DNA of 64,000 nt, from the NCBI RefSeq assembly GCF_019704135.1, contig NZ_AP024355.1, positions 4,409,034-4,473,033 of the forward strand, written 5' to 3'. A program made the translations under genes and the position numbers. Of this stretch, positions 27,801 through 38,400 are shown one piece after another. The DNA is from Desulfuromonas versatilis (GTDB lineage Bacteria; Desulfobacterota; Desulfuromonadia; Desulfuromonadales; NIT-T3). The notes under the pieces were generated by a model, which was not told the origin of the DNA, did not search any database, and saw only the letters and a program-made list of their open reading frames with translations. Position 1 is the stretch's first letter. Each line of letters starts with the position of its first letter.

Positions 27801-28796
27801 TCAGGCGCCCGGCTGAAAGTGGTTGAAGCCCAGCCGCGTCGGCCGATAGGGGTGCCCCTGCAGATCGAGGATCTGCAAGCCTTCTTCCGGGGAAACGATC
27901 CGCCCTACCCGGGTCAGCGGAACCCCGACCTCGGCGGCAAGCCGCTGCAGCTGGGGTTCGTGGCGGGGATCCAGGGTAAACAACAGCTCATAGTCCTCGC
28001 CGCCGGCCAGCGCCAGTTCGACCAGGCCGGGCGCGGCCGCGAGCGCCGCGCGAAATGCCGGCGAGAGCGGCACCAGGCCCAGTTCAACACGGGCGCCGAC
28101 CCCCGAGGCCTCGAGAACGTGTCCGAGGTCGGCCAGCAGGCCGTCGGAAAGGTCGATCATCGCCGAGGGCAGCCGGGCCGCCGCCAGGGCGCGCCCCAGG
28201 CCGCTGCGGGCGGTGGGGTCGTGGTGGCGCCGCGCCAGCCAGGGATCGGGCTCGGCGCCGGCGAGCAGCCGGTCGAGCGCCAGGGCGCTGTCGCCGAGGG
28301 TGCCGGAGACGTAGATGGCGTCTCCGGGGCGGGCCCCGCCGCGGCGGACCAGCTCCTCGGCAGGGACGCTCCCCTGGGCGGTGACCGAGATCAGCAGCGG
28401 CCCCGCCGAGCGGCAGGTGTCGCCGCCGACCAGGGCGGCGCCGTACTCGGCGGCCGCCTCGATGAACCCGGCCATGAACGCCTCGAGTTCCTCGGCTTCG
28501 GTGGCGGCCGGGATCCCCAGTCCGAGGAACAGGTGGCGGGGCGTCCCGCCCATGGCGGCGATGTCGCTGATGTTGACCGCGACGCTCTTGCGCCCCAGGC
28601 TGCGCGGATCGGTCCAGTCGCGGCGGAAGTGCACCTGCTCGATGAGCAGGTCGGTGGTGGTCAGCAGCAGCTCGCCGGGGGGCAGCTCCAGGGCGGCGCA
28701 ATCGTCGCCGATGCCCAGGCGCACCCCGGGCCCGTCGCTCACCTGCTGGCGCAGCCGCCGGATAAAGCCGAACTCGCCAAGCTCGGAGAGCTTCAT
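27801..28796 (-). CDS. thiL: thiamine-monophosphate kinase ThiL
   Basis: A 331-residue ThiL: N-terminal GEFGFIRRL, the metal-binding GIGDDCAAL, VNISDIAAMGG, GGDTCRS, and DLSDGLLADLGHVLEAS. It phosphorylates thiamine monophosphate to the diphosphate cofactor. The start overlaps the lon stop by ATGA, so it is coexpressed with lon. No other thiamine gene is nearby. Confidence 0.95.
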   Translation of the reverse strand: MKLSELGEFGFIRRLRQQVSDGPGVRLGIGDDCAALELPPGELLLTTTDLLIEQVHFRRDWTDPRSLGRKSVAVNISDIAAMGGTPRHLFLGLGIPAATEAEELEAFMAGFIEAAAEYGAALVGGDTCRSAGPLLISVTAQGSVPAEELVRRGGARPGDAIYVSGTLGDSALALDRLLAGAEPDPWLARRHHDPTARSGLGRALAAARLPSAMIDLSDGLLADLGHVLEASGVGARVELGLVPLSPAFRAALAAAPGLVELALAGGEDYELLFTLDPRHEPQLQRLAAEVGVPLTRVGRIVSPEEGLQILDLQGHPYRPTRLGFNHFQPGA

Positions 28797-31141
28797 GCCT
28801 GCCCTTCCAGGGCTGCCTGCAACACCTCGTCCATGGTCCGGGCGAGAACGAAGCGCACCTTCTTGCGCAGGTGTGCGGGGATCTCCTCGATATCCTTCTC
28901 GTTGCGGTGGGGAATGATGATGGTGGTGATGTGGTGGCGTACCGCGGCCAGCACCTTCTCCTTGAGGCCGCCGATGGGCAGCACCTTGCCGCGCAGGGTG
29001 ATTTCGCCGGTCATGGCCACCGCGTTGTTCACTTTGCGCCCGGAGAGCGCGGAGATCAGCGCCGTGGCCATGGTCACCCCGGCGCTCGGCCCGTCCTTGG
29101 GGATGGCCCCGGCGGGCACGTGCACATGGAGGTCGTGCTTCTCGAAGAACTCGGGGTCGATCCCCAGCTCGGCGGCGTTGGCCCGGGCGTAGGAGAGCGC
29201 GGCCTGGGCGCTCTCCTTCATCACGTCTCCCAGGTGCCCGGTGAGGGTGAGGCTCCCCTTGCCCTTCATGGTGTTGACTTCGACGAACAGGATCTCGCCG
29301 CCCACCTCGGTCCAGGCCAGCCCGGTGGCCACCCCGGCTTCGCTCTCGCTGCGCTCCTCTTCGGGGAGAAAACGCGGCGGGCCCAGAAACCGGTGCACCG
29401 CGGTCTCGGTGACCTGCACCGGCTTTTTCTTGCCCTCGGCAAAGCGCCGCGCCACCTTGCGGCAGACGCTGCCCAGCTCGCGCTCCAGGTTGCGCAGCCC
29501 GGCCTCGGCGGTGTACTCGGTGATCAGCTTGAGCAGCGCGTTGCGCGAGAAGCGCACGTCCTTCTGCTTGAGGCCGTTGGCCTCGCGCTGGCGGGGGATC
29601 AGGTAGCGCTCGGCGATGGAGAGCTTCTCCTCGGTGCTGTAGCCCGACAGGCGGATCACCTCCAGGCGGTCCTTGAGGGCCGAGGGGACCGGGTCCATGA
29701 CGTTGGCCGTGGCGATGAACAGCACGTTGGACAGATCGAAGGGGAGGTTGATGTAGTGGTCGGAAAAGGCGTGGTTCTGCTCGGGATCGAGCAGCTCGAG
29801 AAGGGCCGCCGAGGGGTCGCCGCGGAAATCGGCGCCGATCTTGTCGAGCTCGTCGAGCATGAATACCGGGTTGTTGGTGCCGGCCTGCTTGATCCCCTGG
29901 ATGATGCGCCCCGGCAGGGCGCCGACGTAGGTGCGGCGGTGGCCGCGGATCTCCGCCTCGTCCCGCACCCCGCCCAGCGAGATGCGCACGAACTTGCGCC
30001 CCAAGGCGCGGGCGATGGACTTGCCGAGGCTGGTCTTGCCCACCCCCGGCGGGCCGACAAAGCAGAGCACCGGACCCTTGAGCTCTTTTTTGAGCTTGCG
30101 CACGGCGAGAAACTCGAGGATGCGTTCCTTGACCTTCTCGAGGTTGAAATGATCCTCGTCAAGCACCTTGCGGGCTTTTTTCAGGTCGAGGTTGTCGCGG
30201 GTCGCCTTGCTCCAGGGCAGCTCCACCAGCCAGTCGAGAAAGGTGCGCAGCATGGAGTACTCGGCGGCCTCGGGGTGCATGGTTTCCAGGCGCCGCAGCT
30301 GTTTCTCGGCCTCGGCCTGGGCCTCCTCGGGCAACCCCGCCTCCTCGAGCTTCTGGCGCAGCTCGGCGACCTCTTCGGCGCGCATGTCGGTCTCGCCGAG
30401 CTCCGACTGGATGGCCCGCAACTGCTCGCGCAGGAAATACTCGCGCTGGGTCTTGCCCATCTCCTCCTTGGCCTGGCTCTGGATGCGGTTCTGCACCGCC
30501 ATCAGCTCCAGCTCCTTGGCGAGGATGTCCTTGACCCGGCGCAGCCGTTCGAGGGGCTCGAGCACCTCGATCAGCTCCTGGGCCTGGCTGACCTTGAGGC
30601 CGATGTTGCTGGAAACCAGATCGGCGAGGCTCCCGGGGTCTTCGATGTTCTCCAGCACCACCAGCACTTCCGGGGGGAAGGAGCGGCCCATGTTCATGAG
30701 CTGCGCCAGCTGGTCGCGCACCGTGCGCATCAGCGCCTCGGTCTCCAGGCTCAGCTCGGTCACCCGCGGCTCGAGGCTGCGCTCGACCCGGGCGCTGAAG
30801 TAGGGCTCGGTGGCGACGAAATCGAGCAGCCGCCCCTTGGCCAGTCCCTGCACCAGCACCTTGACCCGGCCGTCGGGAAGCTTGAGCATGCGCATGATCA
30901 TCGCCACCGTACCGACCCGGTAGATGTCCTCGGGCTCGGGTTCCTCCTGGGCCATCTCCTTCTGGGTGGCCAGGAAGATCAGCCGATCCTTGGCCAGGGC
31001 GGCATCGACGGCGGCGATCGACTTCTCGCGCCCGACGAACAGGGGGATAATCATGTAGGGGAAGATGACAACGTCCCGTACCGGGAGCAGGGGGAGAATT
31101 TCGGGGATCTGGAGTTCGCTCTTATCCTGGGGGTTATCCAA
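28793..31141 (-). CDS. lon: ATP-dependent protease Lon
   Basis: I prefer the TTG at 31141, because GGAGGAACGA precedes it and the family N-terminus (PEILPLLPVRDVVIFPYM) follows; an ATG at 31207 would add 22 residues but has no ribosome binding site. About 782 residues: LON substrate domain, coiled-coil middle, AAA+ module (GPPGVGKTS near residue 365) and the Ser-Lys protease domain (KDGPSAGVT near 687; GGLKEKVLAA near 730). It degrades misfolded and regulatory proteins in the cytoplasm. Followed by thiL with a 4-base overlap. Confidence 0.96.
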   Translation of the reverse strand: MDNPQDKSELQIPEILPLLPVRDVVIFPYMIIPLFVGREKSIAAVDAALAKDRLIFLATQKEMAQEEPEPEDIYRVGTVAMIMRMLKLPDGRVKVLVQGLAKGRLLDFVATEPYFSARVERSLEPRVTELSLETEALMRTVRDQLAQLMNMGRSFPPEVLVVLENIEDPGSLADLVSSNIGLKVSQAQELIEVLEPLERLRRVKDILAKELELMAVQNRIQSQAKEEMGKTQREYFLREQLRAIQSELGETDMRAEEVAELRQKLEEAGLPEEAQAEAEKQLRRLETMHPEAAEYSMLRTFLDWLVELPWSKATRDNLDLKKARKVLDEDHFNLEKVKERILEFLAVRKLKKELKGPVLCFVGPPGVGKTSLGKSIARALGRKFVRISLGGVRDEAEIRGHRRTYVGALPGRIIQGIKQAGTNNPVFMLDELDKIGADFRGDPSAALLELLDPEQNHAFSDHYINLPFDLSNVLFIATANVMDPVPSALKDRLEVIRLSGYSTEEKLSIAERYLIPRQREANGLKQKDVRFSRNALLKLITEYTAEAGLRNLERELGSVCRKVARRFAEGKKKPVQVTETAVHRFLGPPRFLPEEERSESEAGVATGLAWTEVGGEILFVEVNTMKGKGSLTLTGHLGDVMKESAQAALSYARANAAELGIDPEFFEKHDLHVHVPAGAIPKDGPSAGVTMATALISALSGRKVNNAVAMTGEITLRGKVLPIGGLKEKVLAAVRHHITTIIIPHRNEKDIEEIPAHLRKKVRFVLARTMDEVLQAALEGQA

Positions 31142-31256
31142 TCGTTCCTCCGCTGGCAGCTTGGCTCGCAGACCCCTTGCAGGCGGGGTCTGTGGTTTTG
31201 AAAACATACATAAACGCTTGACGAATGTCCAGCGGGATCAAAGCCGCCCAGGGCTC

Positions 31257-34200
31257 TCAGGGGGTCGCCGAATCACCCCGCGAGGCCGGTTCCCCGGCAG
31301 GCAGGCCCAGCCCCAGCCTGGCCTTGAGCGAATGCACCTGCCCCAGCAGCCAGCCTCCCTTCTGACGCTGGTTAAGGGCCTGAAGCTCGATGGCGGCCCG
31401 GGCATGGCTGATGCGCTCCCGCCCCAAATCCCGATAGATGCGGTCGGCCTGGCGCCGGCGCCGCACCGCGTCGCCGGCATCGAGAAAGGCCTCCAGCGCC
31501 TCCACCCCCCGGATCAGCAGGCCGGTGGCGGCGGTAAAATGCAGGCGGCTGGTCAGCTCGTGCAGGCGGTCCTCCAAGCGGGCAGCGATCACTTCCAGCT
31601 CAGCCTGGAAAAGCTCGCGCTGGGCAACCGGGCTCGGCCGCACCCGGGCGATGGCCTCGCGCACCCGCTCGGCACAGAGCAGGTTGAAATCCTGAAAGGC
31701 GGCCAGCTGGCGCAGGCCCGACTCGGCCTTTGCGGCCTCCTGGCTCTGCAGCAGGGTGCAGGCCTGATGGCAGCGCTCCCAGGCCTGCCAGGCGTAGACA
31801 AAACCCAACCCGGTCCCCTTGATGTTCTGCAGCCCCATGATCCGCCCCAGCAGCCCCGGGGGGGTTGCCGCACAGATGCGCTGGATGATCTGGTCGCCCG
31901 AGGCGTGAGGATCCTCGATCACCACCAGCTTGGCCTCGAACCAGGCACTCAGCAGGGCTCGAGCCCCGGCGTCGAGGTCGGCCCGGTCGGCGCCCGGGTC
32001 CTCCAGGCGCCGCGCGAACTGGCGATACTGCTCGAGCCGCTGCTGATCTTCAACCAGCTGGCGGGCGACCTCCCCGGCCCCTTCACCGGCTCCTGCCTGC
32101 TGCAGCCAAAGTTTGGCCGCCGCGGCATCCGGCCAGAGTTCCGCCGGCGCTTCTGCGGTCATGCCGAGCCCCTCGAGCATAGCCCGCAGCCGGCCGCGCA
32201 CCTGCGCGTCGTCGTGGGGCACGCGCAGCCAGCGGGCGGCCTGCCGGAAAATCTCCCCGGCGTCCGCCCCGCCTTCCTCCGGCCACAGGGTCCAGGCTGC
32301 GAGCCGCTCGCGCCAGGCCCGCCGGATGTAGCCGAGCAGGCCGCTCAGATTGGTGCCGATCAGCACATGCCGGTCGGCGCTCAGCTCGCTGGCCAGCAGC
32401 CCGGCGAATACCTGGGAGCGGGGAACCCGGTCCCCGCGGTTGTTGACCAGGGTGGTGACCCAGACCTCCGGGTCGGCATCGAGCGCGTGCCGGTCGAAAC
32501 CGGTCCGCCGCCAGTTGGAGAGCGTCGCGAAGCGTTCGTTGGCCGACATGCCGTTGACAAACTCGAGGCGGCGCCCCTGCAGCCGCGCCGCGGGAAAGCT
32601 CTTCAGCACGCCGAGATCGGGCAAGACCCGGTCGGCCATCTCCTTGATGGCGAAATCCGCCGGGATCCCCAGCTCCGCGGCAAGCGACAGGACCAGCGCG
32701 ATGTTGTGGGGGTGCTCCTGGTAGGGGAAGCGTTCCAGCACATCCGGGGTCAGCAGGCCGGCCTCCAGCCAGCCGACGCTGTGCACCCGGGTGCCGCGAA
32801 GCGCTGCGGCCTGGCGCAGCACCGGCAGCATCTGCTCCTCGCTGGTGCACAGCACCCCGTTCTCGGGGATGAAATCGCACATCACCTCGGGGATGTTGAT
32901 GCCGGCCGGCCCCTGCAGGTCCTCATGATCGGGGTAGGTGTTGGTGATGGTGGAGAGGTCGTCGCGCATCCAGCGCCGCACGATGCGCACGTAGGCCGGG
33001 GTGAGGGCCATGCATTCGTAGAGAAACACCTCGGTCCCCAGGCGCCTGGCCAGGCGCACCACGTTGTGCTGCTCCCAGATGGTCGCCTTGTCGTAGGGCC
33101 TGAACAGGAACATCTCCCGCGCCGGGCCGAAGGGGAGCCCGTGCAGGAACATCGCCTCGCAGCCGGTGGTCTTGGCCACCACGGCGTGGCCCAGGGCATT
33201 GAACAGGGCCGCCTTGAGCCGCTCGGTCCCCGATTTGCCGCGAGTCCCCCAGCCGCCGATGACCAGCGGCAGTGCCCGGCGGGCACGGCGCAGGGCCCGC
33301 TCAAGCCACCACTGCCGGCCGAGGAACAGGGTCGTGCCGATGCCGGCGAACAGCACCAGGTCCGAGAGCGTGTTCTCGTAGAGCGAGAAGAAATAACTCT
33401 TCAGCCGCCCCCAGAGGCTTTCGTCGAAAAACGGCAGCAGGGCCGGAAAGAAGCGGCTCACCGCCGGATCGACCGGGCGGGGTGCGGCGGTTCCGCCGTG
33501 GGGCGCAAAGCTGAACCGGTAGCCGAGGCACCCCAGGGCCTTCAGGTAGGCGTCGGGGGGCTCGGCGCTCCCCGCCTGCCAATTGCGCAGCCGCGCGTAG
33601 CGCCGAAAATCCCGGGTCAGGGTGGCCCTGGCCCGCAGCCGCCGCAGGGGGGAGCGGGGCGGGTGGATCTCCGTCACCCCTTCGGCGGTAAACAGCCGTA
33701 CCGGCCCGCCAAGCCACCCCTGGTCGAGGGCCGAAAGCACCTCGTCGACCAGCGGCAGATAGGGGCGCCAGCCCCCCTCTTCGCCGATGTACAGGGGTTC
33801 GCCGGGCACCTTGGTTTCGGCCAGCTCGGCCAGGATCGCCGAAGGGGCCCGCAGCCGGCCGCGGAAAATCCGGCCGACGGTATGGGGAAAGGATTCGCGC
33901 TTGTCCGAGGAGGGACGGGCCAGCTCGATGAGCGTCCGCCAGAGGCGGAAGCCGAAGCGGTGGCCGCGGGTCAGCTTCTGCCGCAGAGCGCCGGGCTCCA
34001 GATCGAGGCCGTAGTCCTCCTGGGCCAATAGGGCCAGAACCCGCCCGAGGGTTTCGGCATCGACGCCCTCCGTCAGGCGCCGGGGAAGGCCGCCCCGGCG
34101 CCCCGGCCGAAGACGCTGCAGGCGGCCCGCCAGCGCTTCCCGCAGCCGGCTGGCCGCCGGGTCGGCGAGGCACCAGATCGTTTCCAGCGCCTGGGCCGCC

Positions 34201-35498
34201 CAGCGCCGCGCCGGCAGGTACTGCGCCTGGACGTGCAGGGTCTGCAGGACCGGAACCAGCCGGTCACGCCAGGCGTCGGCCGCCATGTGCCGGTCGGCGG
34301 CGATGAGCCGTTCCATGGCCTGTGCCGCCACCCGGCAGGCGACCCGCAGCACAAAGGGATCCTGCTCGCGCTCCAGGGCCGCGGCCAGGGTTTGGCGTAC
34401 CAGCTCCTCAAGGTCGAGCCGCTCGAGCAGCGTCAGGCCCGCCAGCAGCGCCGCCCCCCGCACCTGCGGAACTTCGTCGGCAAAGGCCAGCTGCGGCAGC
34501 CAGCGCTGCACCGCCTCGGCAGGCGCCTGGCGCAGCGCCGCCGGCAGCGCCTGGCGGACAAAGGGGCTGGGATCGCGGGCCGCCGTTTCAACCAGCGGCA
34601 GCAACTCCTCCAGCAAGGACAGGTTGCGGCCGAGCAGCTCCACGGCCCGGCGGCGCACGAACAGGTCGTTGCCGGCCAGCGGCCGGTTCAGGCGCTTTTC
34701 CAGCGCGCGGGCCAGGGCCCCCGGGTCGAGGCTTTGCAGCAGCTCCAGGGCCTCGGCCTGCAGCCAGACCTGCTGGCGCGCCTCCATGGCGAACCGGAAG
34801 ATGTACTGCAGCACCCCCTCGGAAAGCGCCCCCTGCTGATCGGCCCTCGGCAGGGCCCGCAGGGCGCGGGAGAGGCAGCGGAACGCGGCGATGCAGACCC
34901 GCCCGTCCCCCTCGTGGGTGAGCAGCGGCTTGACGGTTTTCTCCAGCTCCAGCCGCCGCCAGAGGGCGGCAAATCCCGCGCTCTCCCCTTCCTTGGCCAG
35001 CAGCCGCGCGCTGACCGCGCCGATCCGGTCGAGCAGAAAGGCCAGCTGCCGCTCGCTCTCGGCGAGCCGGCGCTGGTAGCGGTCGGTCACCGCATCGGGG
35101 CCGAACCAGCGGTCGAGGGCGCGGCGGTCGCCGCGCAGCCGGCCGCCCCGCGAACCGAGATCCCGGGCATACTCCAGCACGTGATGGCCCCGTTCGGCCT
35201 CGGTGGCCGCAGCGCCGAGGCGCTTGACGAACTCCAGATGCCGGCGCTCCAGCTGCTGCCGGCGGTCCAGTTCCTGTTCGAGGCCCTGCAGGAGGTAGCG
35301 AACCAGCTGCCGGGCCAGGCTCTCCCCGGCGGGCGCCTCGGCCCCCGGCCGCCTCTGCCCGGCCTCGGCCCCCTGGGCAGGGCGGGCCGCAAAGCCCTCG
35401 GCCAACCGCTTCAGCCGGGCCGCCTCGACCCTCTGCCAGAGCTGCGTCAGGCCTTCTGCGAGCAGTTCGCCTACAGCTTGTTCAGTCGCCTTGCGCAT
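31257..35498 (-). CDS. PgsB/CapB-like poly-gamma-glutamate synthase (Mur-ligase fold) with a large helical-repeat N-terminus
   Basis: The ATG at 35498 (MRKATEQAVGEL) is the best start, 17 bases inside the end of the upstream gene. 1,413 residues, against about 390 for Bacillus PgsB. Residues 1 to ~640 are Leu/Arg/Ala-rich helical repeats of HEAT-like character. A short membrane helix (DLVLFAGIGTTLFLG, ~720) precedes the ligase core: P-loop GWGTRGKSGTERL (~753), then KTTGCEAM, YECMALTPAYVRI, ITNTYPDHEDLQG, LEFVNGMSANERFATLSNW and NNRGDRVPRSQVFA, each with a counterpart in PgsB/CapB. A ~400-residue helical tail follows. The family joins glutamates through gamma-carboxyl amide bonds using ATP. 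The order of membrane helix then ligase agrees with PgsB; the N-terminal extension is new to me. Last gene of the six-gene operon. Confidence 0.85.
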   Translation of the reverse strand: MRKATEQAVGELLAEGLTQLWQRVEAARLKRLAEGFAARPAQGAEAGQRRPGAEAPAGESLARQLVRYLLQGLEQELDRRQQLERRHLEFVKRLGAAATEAERGHHVLEYARDLGSRGGRLRGDRRALDRWFGPDAVTDRYQRRLAESERQLAFLLDRIGAVSARLLAKEGESAGFAALWRRLELEKTVKPLLTHEGDGRVCIAAFRCLSRALRALPRADQQGALSEGVLQYIFRFAMEARQQVWLQAEALELLQSLDPGALARALEKRLNRPLAGNDLFVRRRAVELLGRNLSLLEELLPLVETAARDPSPFVRQALPAALRQAPAEAVQRWLPQLAFADEVPQVRGAALLAGLTLLERLDLEELVRQTLAAALEREQDPFVLRVACRVAAQAMERLIAADRHMAADAWRDRLVPVLQTLHVQAQYLPARRWAAQALETIWCLADPAASRLREALAGRLQRLRPGRRGGLPRRLTEGVDAETLGRVLALLAQEDYGLDLEPGALRQKLTRGHRFGFRLWRTLIELARPSSDKRESFPHTVGRIFRGRLRAPSAILAELAETKVPGEPLYIGEEGGWRPYLPLVDEVLSALDQGWLGGPVRLFTAEGVTEIHPPRSPLRRLRARATLTRDFRRYARLRNWQAGSAEPPDAYLKALGCLGYRFSFAPHGGTAAPRPVDPAVSRFFPALLPFFDESLWGRLKSYFFSLYENTLSDLVLFAGIGTTLFLGRQWWLERALRRARRALPLVIGGWGTRGKSGTERLKAALFNALGHAVVAKTTGCEAMFLHGLPFGPAREMFLFRPYDKATIWEQHNVVRLARRLGTEVFLYECMALTPAYVRIVRRWMRDDLSTITNTYPDHEDLQGPAGINIPEVMCDFIPENGVLCTSEEQMLPVLRQAAALRGTRVHSVGWLEAGLLTPDVLERFPYQEHPHNIALVLSLAAELGIPADFAIKEMADRVLPDLGVLKSFPAARLQGRRLEFVNGMSANERFATLSNWRRTGFDRHALDADPEVWVTTLVNNRGDRVPRSQVFAGLLASELSADRHVLIGTNLSGLLGYIRRAWRERLAAWTLWPEEGGADAGEIFRQAARWLRVPHDDAQVRGRLRAMLEGLGMTAEAPAELWPDAAAAKLWLQQAGAGEGAGEVARQLVEDQQRLEQYRQFARRLEDPGADRADLDAGARALLSAWFEAKLVVIEDPHASGDQIIQRICAATPPGLLGRIMGLQNIKGTGLGFVYAWQAWERCHQACTLLQSQEAAKAESGLRQLAAFQDFNLLCAERVREAIARVRPSPVAQRELFQAELEVIAARLEDRLHELTSRLHFTAATGLLIRGVEALEAFLDAGDAVRRRRQADRIYRDLGRERISHARAAIELQALNQRQKGGWLLGQVHSLKARLGLGLPAGEPASRGDSATP

Positions 35499-38400
35499 CG
35501 TCGATCCTGTTGTTCTTCCAAGTGGCGGCCCGCCGCTCGCGCAGGCCGGAAAAGTCGACCTCGCCGGGCCAGAAATCCCGATAGCCGCGACCGTTGCCGC
35601 CATGCCAGAGCAGCGACAGCATCCCCAGGCTCTCGCTGCGGTCGAGATCCCGGGTCAGGCGCAGCCGGAGTTCCAGGCGATGCTGGCGGTAGAACCACCA
35701 GTCCCAGCCCAGCTCCAGAAACAGCTGGTCGCGGGTGAAGTTGGCCGCGCGGTCGCCGTCGTCGAAATACCAGCTGGCGGCGTAGCCCGCCTCCAGGTCG
35801 AAGTCCCCCAGCAGCTGCTGCCAACCCAGGCGGTAGCGCAGATGGTCGGGCCGCAGGGGGTTGAGGTCTTCGTTGGAGGTCAGGGTGAAGCCGGCATACC
35901 AGCGGGTATCGAGCCAGGGCTGATGCACCAGGGTTTCCCCCAGCCCCCAGCCCCAGCGGTGATCGGCCTTGTAGGGGGTGAAAACGTCCTGGTCAAGCCG
36001 CTCGCGGTCCCGCTCCCGGCCCGGGGAGCGGTCGCGGCTCAGGTAGCGGACGAACAGGAACAGCTCGGGCAGGTGGTGGGTTTTGGGGGTGATTTCCCGC
36101 CGCTGGCTGATAGCGCCGCGCAGGCCCAAGGCCCAGTCGGTCCGGCCGCCGCCGGTGGGATCGAGGGGAATGCCGCCGGGGCGCTGCAGAAAGGCGCTGC
36201 CGTCGAACCGCAGGGTGACCGGCAGCGCCTCGGGCCGGTGGACGATGCGCTCGCGCAGGCCGAGGGTCGGCCCCCCCTCCTCACGCAGCCGGGCGAGAAA
36301 ATCGGTCTTGAACCAGGTTCGCCGCTGGGGCGCGTAATAGCGGTGGGTGGCGCCGAACTCGGCGAACTGCTCCGGGTTTCCGGAGAGATCCACGTCCTCC
36401 TGCACGTTGCGGCGGCGCACCAGGCTGAGGTAGCGGCTCCAGGTACCGTCCTCCTGACCTCCCAGCGGGTAGGCGTCGAAAAAATGCACCGTCGGCGGCT
36501 TCCCGGCAGCCTCGAGGCGCAGCAGGGGCCCGGGCAGGGGAACGGCGGTGACCAGAGGCGGCCGGCCCTCCTCGGAAGGTGCTTCCCCGGCGGACAGTCT
36601 CTGATGGATACGCAGCAGCCGTTCGCGCTCCCCGGCCCCGGGGACCAGAACCAGCTCCTGCCAGCCGGCATCAACGTAGCGATAGGAGACCAGCTGCTGG
36701 CCCTGCTGCAGTTCGTCGATACGCAGCCAGGCGGGCCCGGGCACCAGCAGCCTGAGCGGCTCGGCGGCGGTCGCCACCTGCCAGGGGCGCTCCAGCTGCT
36801 GGAGCAGGGGCCGGTAGTGCCCCGCCTGCTCTTCCAGAACCCGCACCCTCAGGTACTGGTTGGCCAGGGGGGCCTCGACGGCGACCCGCAGTCCATGGCG
36901 TCCGGCAGGAACCTGCAGGTCGAGTACCTCGGTCGGCTTGCCGGCATCCAGGGTCAGGCGGCGGGGAATCTGGTCATCGAGACCCACTTCGGCAACCAGG
37001 GGGGCCAGCGGGTGCAGCGCCGCCTCTTCGGCGGCCAGCTCCAGGCGCACCCGGCCCGGCTGCAGGTTGAGCATCCCCACCACCAGGCTGCTGCCGCCGT
37101 AGACCAGCTGCTCCCCCTCGTCAAGGGGGGCCAGCAACGCCCGGCGGACCCGCAGATGGGGGCTTTCCGGCTGCCAGCCGGCCAGGGGCAGGTAGCGCAG
37201 GCCGGCGCTGGCGCTGACGGTGGTCACCGGCTCCCAGCGACTGTCCCTGCCCAGGCGCGCCAGCAGGGAGGCGATCTCGGGGCTGCGGGGCGCCCCCTGC
37301 ACCAGCGCCTCGGCCTTGGCCAGGGCCTCGCCGCGCCGCTGGGGGCTGCGCTCGGCAAGCCACAGCAGCAGGGTCAGGCGGCGCACCAGGGCCTGCTCCC
37401 CCTGCCCGCCTTCGCTCAGGGTCAATGCGTCATCGATACGCGCTTCGGCCAGAGCCCTGGCCGCCGCGGGCGGCTGCGCCGGGCGCTCTTGGCGCCGGGC
37501 CTGCAGGCGTTCGGACAGCAGCCGTGCCGCGGCGAACACCTGCTGCGGATCGGCCAGAGAGTCGGCCTGGGGCGGCCAGCCGGCTGCGGCGGCCAACAGC
37601 GTCGCCGGGGTCAGCGGCGGCAGCACCGGCAGCGGAATCTCCGGGCGCCGGGCGAAGAAGCGCACCAGCACCGGCCCTTCCTCGCTGGCCACCTCCACCT
37701 CGTGGACGCCGGGGCCGAAGGCGAACTCCCCCTCGGCCAGAACGCCGGCGGCCTGATCCGGCTCCCCGGCGACGGCCAACCCCGGTGAGGGGAGATTGTT
37801 GCTGATCGGCAGCAGCTGCAGGCCTTCGGCATCGCGCAGGCGCAGCCAGCCGTCGAAGGGGATCGTGCCCCCTGCCGGGTGCAGCGGGCGGGCCTCGATG
37901 CGCAGCCGCAGCGGACCGGCCAGACGCAGCCGCACCGGTTGCCCCGGAGCGCTGCGATAGGCGCGGAAATAGCGGTCGGTATCGATGGCATAGAGGGTCG
38001 CCGCGCCGGGATAGTCGGCCACCAGCCCCCCGGCCTCGCGCCAGGTGAAGGGCCCGGGCTGCTGCTCCTGCCAGAGTTCCCAGTCGAGCAGCGCCGCTTC
38101 GCGCACCACGGGGTCCGCCGAGCGCAGCCGGCCGTGGATGGCCAGGCCGTCCAGCAGCCGCCGCTCGAGCTCCCGGCCGGGGGCGCCGGCCTGCCGCAGA
38201 TGCCCGCGGGCGGCGGCATACTCGCCCATCTCCAATTCGCGCAGGGCCTGCCAGTAGTGTCGCTGATCTTCCGACAGCTCTCCGAGCAGCTGTTCGAAGG
38301 AGCGCCACCAGGAGAGCTGGAAGCAGGCCCGCAGCAGGGTCGACGACACCTGCTCCCCGCCGGCGGCCAGCCCGGCGGCCAGCCCGGCGGCCAGGGCCAG

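Noticed and set aside
35491-37788. 765-residue open frame on the + strand opposite the giant OMP, and similar long ones at 2163-3500, 25030-27816 and 57677-60679
   Set aside because: All mirror convincing minus-strand genes, show low-complexity composition and have no ribosome binding site.
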